Source: Paraspadella gotoi
Lineage: Eukaryota > Chaetognatha
Length of the DNA stretch: 64,000 bases
Assembly (NCBI GenBank): GCA_051294375.1
Contig: CM119270.1
Location: 5,681,452 to 5,745,451, forward strand
Direction of reading: 5' to 3'
Positions 43,918 to 54,266 of this stretch are shown in pieces (position 1 is the stretch's first letter; the number at the start of each line of letters is the position of its first letter). The translations under genes were made by a program, and so were the position numbers. Below the pieces are notes generated by a model that did no database searches, was not told the origin of the DNA, and was given only the letters and a program-made list of their open reading frames with translations.

Positions 43918-46900
43918 ATGGCTATCCCCGCAAACGATTCGCCGGACGATCCGGAGGAAATCGAGGTTCTTTTACCGGAATCCGAATCCGTGCCATCCTC
44001 AATATCCGGCGTCAAATCTTCCGAGAAATTCTTCCCCGTCTCCTCTAGATCTTCGCTCTGCGGCTTCTTGCTGCAAATGACAATTTCCGCATTCGTCTAT
44101 CTCGTTGCAATCGCTGATCTCATCACTGACTGCATCTTGGCCGAACACTACCGTCGCCGCTCGGATTACATTCGTGACGACAGGTCTCGATCCGTCGTTG
44201 TCGTTGTTGTCGTCGTGGTGGTTTTTATTCCTTTTTAAAAGACTAAACGTAAAAAAAGAGAGAAAAAAAAAATCTACTTTGCTGATTGGTTAAATAAAAT
44301 ATCCCCATTTACATTTCTGCCATTTTTGTAAATTTTTAAACGTCAGATTGTATCAAGACTACACGGATTTCAAATGAGAGCGAAATGAAAAGATTAAATA
44401 CTGTGGCTATATTATTTGTTATAGCAACTTTAGATTTTTACGCTGGTAGAAAAATCGCTGTCATTTTTTATTTTTCTTTATTTTATTTTATTGTTTTACT
44501 TTCTTAGTAAGGTGCTCATCAATGGCATTGTTGAATTTCAAAAAAAGAATTTTTTTGGGTTTAAAAAGGACCTTCCTATTATAAAATATATTTTTATAAA
44601 AAAAAATAAAATGTTAAAAAATTTTGGTTCATCTTACAGATATAGACATTGGAGTATGTGTCTGAGCAATCTGAATGTCAAAAGCTTTTTCACAACCATA
44701 ATGACAGCCATTTTAATTTTGTAGTTTTTCTAGTTAAAACTTTAGGAAATTTTTATTTTTTATTTTGAAAAAACAATGATTTTATTATTAATAATCATTG
44801 TTTATCATAATTTTTTTTCCTAATTTAAACTCGCAACGAAAAGAGAGATCAAATACAATGTCAAGTTAAAACTTCTAGAAAATAAAAATTTTAGCATTGA
44901 AAAAAATTTTGAAAACAAACAACACTTCAACGCTTCACTAAACCTTGAAATATATTAATAAGAATTTGGTACATGCTCTGTAGATATTATACTATCTAAT
45001 AAATGTAAAAAAAATTAAAATTTTTGTCTCAATATTTTTTACAATGAGTTTAAAATAGAACTATCAACTAAGATGAGAGAAATGTCGCAAAAAAAGCAGC
45101 TGGAAGGCAATCGCACCAGTAGTTGTATTATCAATTATCAATATAGGAACATAAATGTTAAGGAATTTTTTAACTGATGTAAAGAACAAATATTAATCAC
45201 ATTCAGTCAGTTATGAGTTATAACAACTCTTTTCATTTCACTCCCATTTGAAATCCGTGTAGATGATTTTAGAGACAAAGTTTTTTAAATTATTTTTTTC
45301 ATTTTTCTTTTTCATAGATGCTTGTTATATCTGGATGCCAATCAGACAATTCAAACAATTAGCCCAGAAGATCTTCGTCACAAAAGATCCACAGACGCTG
45401 AAGAATTTAACGAACCGCTCTTGGATTATTCCCTTTTCTTCCATTTAACAGTTTTCTTCATATTCCTTCCCTGGATTTCCAGGATGTTTCAGTATAGCTG
45501 CAAAGAATTGCTCTGGCAGTATGTCCTGCATAATAATGAGCTTATAGTTAATTACGAAGATCCTTTGCAACCAGAATGGGTGGACAAACTGTTGACCGAC
45601 GACACTCTTCTCAGCTTTTTCGTTTGTGGCATAATAAAATTGGTCATGTTACCCTTGTTGCCGGGGTTAATACTTATAGCTCAGCTCAGAGAGTTTAAAA
45701 TCAGATTTAGACTCTATGAAATCGAGACGAAGATGAAACTAAACAATCCCAAAAATTGCGAGCTAAAGTCTTTATCTGATGGAATAAGCAGAAGGTTGTC
45801 AAGTTTCAATACAGCGGAATCTTCGGAAAATGAGAGATACGACGGTAATAAAACAAAAACTGAGACTGAAATTAAAGTCATTTCGGAGAAAATTGAAGTA
45901 AAAGTAGAAAAAAATCATAAAGTTACCTTTAATGATGATGAGGAAAAGCAAATGAAACCTAAAGGGGAAGAAAGTTTTCATCCTCGCTTGAATTGTTGTT
46001 CAAAAGAGAGCATTAAAATTAAGGATCCTATTCAGTTGGCGCTTAAGGAGGTCAGTGAGGACCGAAGTTACAAACCGAGCGAAATCTGTCAGCTCGTCGA
46101 TGAACTTGTCAGACTCTCGGAATACCGATTTCACGAAGCCTTCTTAGAAAGCGCCCCTCAATTTGTGTTGCAAATGGTTTGGAGAATTTTGGATGGAGTC
46201 ATGATGGACGGCTTGTGGGCGACAAGCATGATAACCTCTTTTCTAAATCTTTGTTTCGTTGTGTGGAACTATGTGAATGATGCAATCAAAAACAATCCAA
46301 TCAGGAGAAACCTCACGGGTTGGGCGATGACCCTTTTGTTTTTTGAAAAGGCTCCATCTTTTTTTTCTAGGTTACTTTTTTACTCAATTCTTTTTGGCAG
46401 TACCTCTAAAAAATGGAGGCTCCTTGGCGGGGCATTAGTACTATTCCATACACTATTTGGAGGATTTTTTGAACTGCTATTTGCTAAGTTCAGAACAGAA
46501 AATAGAAAGGCAAAAGTTTCAAAATTTAGTTGTTTTCTTAAATACCTTAAGCTTACACTTAACTGTTTGTTTCGAGGTTTTATTTCCAACATAACTCTAC
46601 TTCTGTTTAGATTGAAACATTATGACAGTAAAAAGAAAACATGGCTGGATGAAGCTGACACCGAAACCTTGGCAACTGATCCACCCATTAGATTTTATCT
46701 TCAAACTGTTTTTTACATACTTGTAATATCAATCCACTCGACAGTCGCTTATTACTGGTATGAAGACGACTCACCATCCTGTTTGCTTGACGATCGCTTC
46801 AGTGAGTTACGATTGCCAATTTTAGGAGTCATTTTAGCTGGACCTTTAATTTCTATTATGTTTTTGTTCTTGTACTGGAAAGTCAAAGACAAGTCAATGT

Positions 46901-48785
46901 TTTCTACTTTAGGCCGAAAGGCTATCAACGGCCTTTACTTTTATTTAGAAAAAAGTTTGAGAAAAAATGATGCAGTGATTGTTGAAAACTGTATTAAAAG
47001 GTTAAAGGATGAAGAAAAAAGATACATTTTGACATTCAGAGACCATAATTCAAGAACTTTGGTAGACAACCTGAATGAAAGTGAGGTTACCAATTTTGAT
47101 AAGATCTCCATTGCTGTAACTTTTCTTAATCATGGTCTCAATTTTATAGATTTTGTGGACTTATTTGTAAATAGTGGCATTAAAAGTGAATCTGATGAAA
47201 GTACTATTTCCAGAGTTGTTTGGATATTAGAAAAATATGGTAATACTATGTATGTTAGAAATGACTGCGAAGAAACTTTTCTCTTTCGCTGTTTTCAAGA
47301 TGCTAAAGACCATAACCAAGCTGCTTTGAAGGTTCTCAAAAAAATTTCAAAGAGCCATATACCTTTAGCTCTCATCCCATTAAAAAATTCCATCAACAAT
47401 GAAAAAGAAGTAAGTACCCAGTAAAAAGTTGAAAAAAAGGTGTAAAAATGAATTTAAAAGAAATTGTTATTTTTTTAGGTATGGAGTGGAACTACGAGTC
47501 CAATCGTATTTTTTCATGGAGATAAAATCAAAATCATAGGCGGATCTATTCAAGTTCAAGATAAAGATAATACAGAAAGAGGGTAAGACAATTGATGATG
47601 TTATATCCAGATTCACATACCAACTATTTAAAACACTTTTACGTATATTTTCGTAGCTTTAACTATCCGGAACCAAACATCCTCTGGTCCTTTTGCCCGA
47701 AAGAGCGAAAATTTTACCGCCAGGAAACCGTTGGGGACGTTCCACAGAAATCGCGGGCCGCTGCCTCGGGAATTATCTCAGAAACCAACGACAATATTAC
47801 CAAGTATTATCTAATAGCGTTTGGAGGGTGGCTAAGTGAAAATAACGTATCAAATGAAGTCTACAGTCTTGATTTGGAAACGTTAGTTTGGAAAAATCTT
47901 AAGGTTGACCCATCAGTGCCGTCCCAAATCAAACCGGCAATGTTAGATCGTCATGCTGGTTGGGTCATTGGGAGTGATTTTTACTCGTTTGGGGGATGGA
48001 GCTACCAAAAACATGAAATTAATCATTCAGAGCCAAGCAGTGAGTTAACAAAAAACATCGACCTATCAAAAATTAAAGAAACTGAAGATAATCTCACTAC
48101 CCAAAATGACGATGCTTCCATGGACAAAAAAAGGAAAAGGAAAAAATCACGGACGTCCAGTAACGGCAATTCCGAGCCAGTTCCAAATTACACTGTTCAT
48201 TCCAAAAATGGAATGAGCAACAACATAATAATCCGCTTCAATCGCCCCCTTTTGGAAAATCGCAACTGGGAACATATCCCCGTAACGGGGAGCGTTCCCT
48301 TACCGCGGCACAGAGTCGCCCATTGTCTCACTAAGAAAGGCGATTTTTACATGTACGGCGGGATGAGAGGCAACGATCGATCGAGCGAACTCTTTCGCTT
48401 TTCACCCACAGTCAGCAAATGGACGAAAGTTAAATTCATTTCACAGGATATTCCTCCTCCTTTGAGTGACGCCACATTGAGCTCATTGACGCCTTATAGA
48501 TTTCTTCTTTGTGGCGGAGGGACTGTTAAACAGACTCTTCAGCGCAGGAGCTGGATCATTGATGTAAAAGAAGGCAGAAGCTCAGACGAACTCTTGGCAA
48601 CGGTAAAACCTTTGCTCACAATGTTGCCCAGCCTTGACGCAGAGAATAAAGGCCAAGGCATTTGGCGCCACAGAGACGTTCTCTGGGTTGAAGGAGAAAA
48701 AGTCTTTCTGATCGGGGGAGATCAGAATGAGAAAAAAGTTTGTGATTTTATAGTTGAAATGGAAGTCTCGCATCTGATGGATTGA
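43918..48785 (+). CDS. XK-related protein fused to a kelch beta-propeller (XKR-kelch)
   Basis: Exons 43918-44183, 45318-47409, 47479-47582 and 47657-48785 sum to 3,591 bp, or 1,196 residues. Residues 1-786 are an XKR paralogue of the upstream gene: LVAIADLITDCILAEHYRRR near the N-terminus, ESAPQFVLQMVWRILDG (SAPQ at 367-370), then FISNITLLLFRLKHYD and the same helical C-terminal extension. The donor GAA|GTAAGT (phase 0) joins across a 69-bp intron to VWSGTTSP…IKIIGG. That exon has no ATG of its own and joins phase 2 (GG|C) to the next. The last 410 residues have six Gly-Gly blade motifs (IIGG, AFGG, SFGG, MYGG, LCGG, LIGG), as in a six-bladed kelch propeller, with a basic KKRKRKK insert. If the 69-bp intron is retained, translation stops at 47424 and an XKR-only protein of 790 residues results. 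Family membership is well supported; the single-transcript fusion is inferred from splice phase. Confidence 0.75.
44359..45262. mobile_element. TIR-flanked segment in intron 1 of the XKR-kelch gene
   Basis: CTACACGGATTTCAAATGAG at 44359 and its near-perfect inverse ending AAATCCGTGTAG at 45262 form terminal inverted repeats of about 34 bp around about 835 bp of AT-rich DNA with no ORF. No target duplication is clear. A non-autonomous DNA transposon is the simplest reading. Confidence 0.5.
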
Positions 48786-48869
48786 AAACAAACAAGTTTG
48801 AGCAAACAATGTCGGATCTGCCTACAATAATTAAGCGGTAATCAGCGAATCAGATGATAAATCACAATA

Positions 48870-49165
48870 TTTTTTTAAAAAATTTTTTAACTCGCATCAT
48901 TTTTTCAACTTGCATCATTTTTTAAACTCGCATCATTTTTTCCACGCACATAATTTTTTCAACTCACATCATTTTTACAATTCGCATCGTTTTTTTAAAT
49001 TGCATCATTTTTTAACTTGCATTATTTTTTTGAACTTGCATCATTTTTTTTAACTTTCATATTTTTTTTAACTTGCATCATTTTTTTAACTTGCATCATT
49101 TTTTCAACTTGCATAATTTTTTCAACTTTCATAATTTTTTTAAATTGCATCATTTTTTCACATTA
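48870..49165. repeat. Minisatellite, unit near CTTGCATCATTTTTTCAA
   Basis: About 15 tandem units of 17-20 bp (CTTGCATCATTTTTT with variants CTCGCATCA, CTTTCATAA) just 3' of the kelch exon. The same array occurs in broken, inverted form at about 59620-59800. Confidence 0.85.
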
Positions 49166-49224
49166 ATTATTTAATTAATTAATTAATTAAAACATTTATT
49201 AGTAATCATAAATAATAAAGATTC

Positions 49225-50156
49225 AAGTAAATGTGACTTATGTTTTTTCTATTTAAACTAATTTCCACTGGCAAAATTCCGTCAAAACTTTATATCTAGC
49301 TTCTTCACACACTTTCCTACCCGCTCACAAAATTTCATCTCAATCTATCATGGGTTAAAATAAGTAAAAAGATTTTTTTCATTTAAACTCATTTCCACTA
49401 CCGAAACTTTATATCAAGCTTCGTCACACACTTTGCTACCCACACACAAAATTTCAACTCAATCTATCCATCCAATTATGATTAATTAGAGTATTTATTG
49501 GTTAAAATAAGTAAAAAGATTTTAGTAAATGCGACTTATGTTTTTTCCATTTAAACTCATTTTCACTCACACGAATCCATCAAAACTATATATCCAGCTT
49601 CATCACACACTTTCCAACCCACACACAAAATTTCATTCCAATCCAACCAGCCAATCACGAGTTATTGGAGCTTTTTGCTAAGGTGGGACGGATGGACGGA
49701 TTGATTGACTGATTAATTAATTATTAATTAATTAATTAATTGATTAATTAACTGCTTAATTATTTGATTTATTAATATATATGTATATATATATATATGC
49801 ATATACATTTAATATAAAAAGAAAAAGAAGCATAATTAATTAGTGAAACAGTTTTTTTTGTTTTTTTCCATTTAAACTCATTTCCACTCAAACGATTCCA
49901 TCGAAACTTGATTTCCTGTTCAATCACACACTTTCCTACCCACATACAAAATTCCAGGTCAATCACCCCATTCACTCATGAGCATTTGGTGTTCAAATAG
50001 TGAAATATATTTTTTTGTTTTTTCCATTTAAACTCTTTTCCACTCGCACGATTCCATCAAAACTTCATATTCACTTCATATCCCCTACCCACACACAAAA
50101 TTTCATTCCAATCCATCCATCCAATCACGAGTAATTGGTGTTTTTAGATAAGGTAG
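49225..50156. repeat. Five tandem-like copies of a 110-190 bp module
   Basis: Copies begin near 49248, 49382, 49547, 49865 and 50021 with CCATTTAAACTCATTTCCAC. They continue through TCACACACTTTCCTACCCAC and ACAAAATTTCATTCCAATC, and several end in a (GACG)n-like tail. They are diverged and unevenly spaced, with AATT-rich filler between. I do not recognise the family. Confidence 0.75.
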
Positions 50157-50219
50157 GACGGACGGACGGACGGACGGACGGACGGACGGACGGACGGACG
50201 GACGGACAGACGGACGGAC
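50157..50219. repeat. (GGAC)n microsatellite
   Basis: About 15 GGAC tetranucleotides at the tail of the fifth module. Confidence 0.95.
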
Positions 50220-50284
50220 ATCGTTTTTTTTGCATAATTTATCATAATTCGATGTTCTGACATGATATAAGTTAGTGCCCGACA

Positions 50285-50875
50285 ATACTCAGGGGGTGGA
50301 CCGACGGACCGACAAAGTGAATTATAGAGTCGGGATCTGCTCATGAGCTAAAAAAAAAAAGATTTTAAATAAACCCCTTCGTGATTTCGGACAACGGTGG
50401 GGATCGCCTTAGTGAGGCGTGATTAAGTCTCTGCCCGAGTTTCTATTACGAGTACTTGTCTGTGATACATATGTCATTAATTATTAATCTGGTTATTTTC
50501 GTCATGTCACTTGAAAATGTACCCTGTTGTCTTTTTTGCCCTGTTGCAATGCTGATTTTATAAATGATTAAAAAAAAAAAGCATAAATAGCCCTAATCTA
50601 ATGTAGGATCAAAATTATAGGAATACTTTATTATTACAATAAAATAATTTTTAATCCATAAATGTTTTTGGAGAATATCCGCTCTTCATCGTCGCAAGTG
50701 ATAACAATTTTTAAACTTTCATTTAGCTTTACTAAAGAATCATATTAACTAATAGAGTAAATGTTCTATTCCTACTTTTTAGTTGCGCAGCTCGTACTCG
50801 CGGAGCAACTCTATAAGTCACTTTTCGGTCGGTCTGTCGGTCGGTATATCTGTCCGTCGGTCTATCCCACTTACG
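50285..50875. repeat. Pair of inverted GTCGGTC-rich modules
   Basis: The stretch 50288-50350 read on the minus strand (AGCTC…CTCTATAATTCACTTTGTCGGTC) is closely similar to 50797-50858 on the plus strand (AGCTCGTACTCGCGGAGCAA, CTCTATAAGTCACTTTTCGG). They lie about 450 bp apart in opposite orientation and could be the ends of a small transposon. Confidence 0.5.
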
Positions 50876-53800
50876 TTAAAAATGCACATAATTTGCCTAT
50901 AGTTAGTTGCTCATTGTTAAGGCAAAAAAAAAAAACAACTCAAATCTAAAGGACTGGCTCGCGCCACCTTCAGGAAATCCTAAACTATAAAGTATAAAAG
51001 ACGAATTTCGATGCAGTGCGTGTCATAAATACATAGCCTAAGAAAGTTTATACAGTCATGTAGTCATATCATATCAAGAGAAATACACGTAACAATAAAA
51101 TTACTGCGGCGCAACACATTGGATGAACCGATCTTGTTACTTTACCTCTTTCTGCAACGCTAATTAGAGATTGCCTGTCATTGTAAAACAGTAAAATCAA
51201 AATAATAATGATGCCTCAACTGTAATTTTTATTTATCTCAAAGGGCTTTCGTCCTTAACACGTTTAGACTCCAGTACAAATACAACATCAGGGAAAACCA
51301 AATCATATTTAGGGAAAAAAAATAAACTAAGTTTAAACAAAAGAGAGATTTTTTTTTCCCTTCGTTTGCGCCAAAGCTCTGAGGCCGATAACTGAATGAA
51401 ACAAAAAAGCCTTAATCTGCAGAAATGATGAAGGGAGATGATCATCTGTTAATGGATGATGCAGAGACGAATTTCTGCTAAAGAGATGATGTTTACAAGA
51501 TAGAAAGCACGTTTATTTGGTGGGATTTCTGCAGCGAAAAGGCGAGAGAGAAAATAAATTTTCTGGACACAAAAGAAATTAACTTTTGAAACTGTATCAT
51601 CAAAATGTGTGATTTAATGAGAATTTTCAAATAATGAATGCGTCGTAAAATTTTCAGGAGACAGTTCACATATTTTAATATTTCAGTGCTTCAAGAAATA
51701 GATCATAATAAAATCAAACAAATTCATTAAATTCTCTTTATATCTACGCAATATTTTTTTGTTGAAAACTACATTAGACAACATTATAATATTTCCTCAT
51801 AATATTTGCTATAAAGCTTAATATGTTAAGATATGTGACAAAATCAAAATCGTTTTTCCGAACTAAAAACAATAACACATTTATTTAGTAATAATGAGTA
51901 GAAAATGCCGAATGAAAATTCATTAGTTTCGTTTTCTTCCATTATTCATTATCTGTCATAAGATCTTAATATTTTCAACAATGATTATATTTTTTTAAGG
52001 CGAATCCCTTGTAGTGGGTAAAAAAAAATTGGTTATACGATACAATGTATTATTTTTCTTACAGTAAAAATAGTCTATTATTGGTTAATATTCTCTAGTC
52101 AGGAACTTCCAGAAATCCAAGCTTTATAAATCAAAATACCTCTTCATATTTATGTTTGAGAGAAAAAGGATCCTCTGTTGTCACAATAAAACGGGTCATA
52201 CTCTGAAAATTAAAAAATCCCATTTCACAGAATAATGACTTCAGCGATGTTGTTTTGCTTTTAGAGAACAAAGAATATAAGTCAAACTAATTAACGGAGC
52301 CCTTGAGTAAAAAAAAAAAAAGATAAAAGAACAGTTATTATTGTTCCCCAAAAATGTATGAACAACATTGTAAAAAAAAAAAAATCAAGGAATGTATGAC
52401 TTAAAATAAAAATACAAAAAACGACCGAAATTATATAACGGTGAAAATAGATTGGAAACGAATTTTTCAACAAAAAAAAAAATTACACTTTCGTTTGTGT
52501 TTAATTTGTGATAGAAGCGATTGTAGCGGAATTTTTTTTTTTTTGGGGGGAGGAGGGGAGTGGGGAGTGGGGAGTGGGGAGGGCAGGGATGCGACAAGCG
52601 GCGAACGGAAAGCCTCGGTTTGGTTACAGGGACAAGCTTCATGACACGAAAAAAAAAAAAAGATTTTGTGACAGTCGACAGAGTAGAAGGAATAGGAAGA
52701 ATGAGGCGAGGCGCGTCGGGGATTTGAAGCGGAGAGGGGAAAACTTCTCTAAAGTGGGGGGGGGGACAGGTTAGAACTATCGTAATTTGATGGGCGGGGG
52801 GGGGGGAAATAAGATTTTAGTCTCAGCGTAAAAAGCGAGAGAAGATACCCCTTCTCTTACGGCCACGTTGTCGTTTCATTCAAAAGAGAGAGGGGGGGAG
52901 AAAGAGACGAAAGGCGTTTTGAGGAATAGAAAGAGAAAGACAAAAAAGATAGCAGGCGCCGGAAAGAAAGAAGAAGAAAAAAAAAAAAAAAAGGAACGAT
53001 ATAAACTCGCTCGGTCGTCTTGAACGGTGAATCTAACCGTCAACTTTCGCCAAAATGGGAAAGAGACTAGAAAAGAGAGGAGCGTCACTTTTTTTTTTCG
53101 CAATGACAACTTGACTAGAAATATATATTTATATTCTATTTATATATGTATAGATTTCGGTATTAGACCGAAAAAAAGGGGGGGGAAGTGGATTTTGTTT
53201 GGATGGGGGGGGGAGAAATTGTTGACGACTTTTTCTTTGTTTTTTTTTGTTTTGAAACAACGAAACGGGCGGGAGCTTCAAAAAATCGACCTCGGGCGCA
53301 CATTCGTGAACCCTATGTTACGATTCGAGCCGCACTCACACTCGCACACTCTCAGTCAGTCGAACACACTCACGCTCACACGCTCATGACGAGGCAACGG
53401 AATAAAGTCACGGGTGTGAGAACCGCGTTTGATTTGCGATCACATTGTTTGTGTTTAGGATTTGTTTGTTTGTTTGTGTTTAGGATTTGTTTTTCTTGTT
53501 TGCCAGATTCGTTAAGGAGTAACAAGATGTGTTTTTTTTTCGGGAGGCCAGTGGTAAATGAAACTAAGAAGGGAGGCGGAGTTGATTTTTTTTTTTGGGG
53601 GGGGATCAATATCATTTGCTTTTTTTTTTTTTTTTAATCATCAATTAAAATCTATATCAATTAAAAAGAGTAAATTTAAATTACAAAACGCTCAGCCCGA
53701 TATTATGGTACAAAAATATATATATATATGTATATTGTGTTTCATTTTAAAACTAATAACGATTCAATACGCAAATTTACCATTTTAATTATTAAATGAA

Positions 53801-54186
53801 TCAATGTTTATCTTTCAAGGGTATTTTTTTTCCTAGAATAGGCTGGAGCCTAGAAATAAGATAATGGGTCCATGTTGACCGGGCTCACGATAATAACTAA
53901 AACAAAAATATTCCCATAGTATGGGCCATACAACCCTTTTCACTAACCAATAGAAAACTGACGACATAACCTTTTTTTAGTGGGAGGGCGGACTAAAAAA
54001 AAAAAAAAACAAGAGAAATTTCTAGTTTTGTTAGAAAAAAAAATAATATAATGTGTTTTTTTTTGTTGTTTGCAAAGATGCTTCCTCAAAAATCAGCGAA
54101 TTCCTTGGCGCATTTTTCCGAGGCCGAGATTCTGAGTGGCTCTTCGTCGTAGTCGTCGAAATTCGAGGGATCTCCCGGACCCCACC
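50876..54186. other. Gene-poor stretch with G-runs and a possible promoter
   Basis: I find no convincing coding frame. 52540-52583 is a G-rich run with GGGGAGT repeated four times, able in principle to form a G-quadruplex. Further poly-G tracts occur at 52758, 52795, 53180 and 53207. GATATAAACTCGCTCGGTCG at about 52997 followed by GC-rich sequence resembles a TATA-type core promoter, but no downstream gene is recognisable. Confidence 0.45.
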
Positions 54187-54266
54187 CCCTTCTCTCTCCC
54201 CCCCCCCACCGATTTTTCCCCATCGACCCTCTTGACCCCCCCACCAGGTCGAAGCCCGTTCATTCC
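54187..54266. other. Spacer at the centre of the right palindrome
   Basis: About 80 bp of C-rich unique DNA between the two arms. GGATCTCCCGGACC ends the left arm and GGGTCCGTGGAGATTCC begins the right one. Confidence 0.8.

Noticed and set aside
48870-50219. CRISPR-like array of regularly spaced short repeats
   Set aside because: Repeats are degenerate, spacers are not unique, and the surroundings are eukaryotic; it is a minisatellite plus dispersed modules.
53027-53640. Small ORFs after the TATA-like motif (MGKRLEKRGAS and others)
   Set aside because: Short, interrupted by poly-T/poly-G runs and different in the inverted copy; no family signal.
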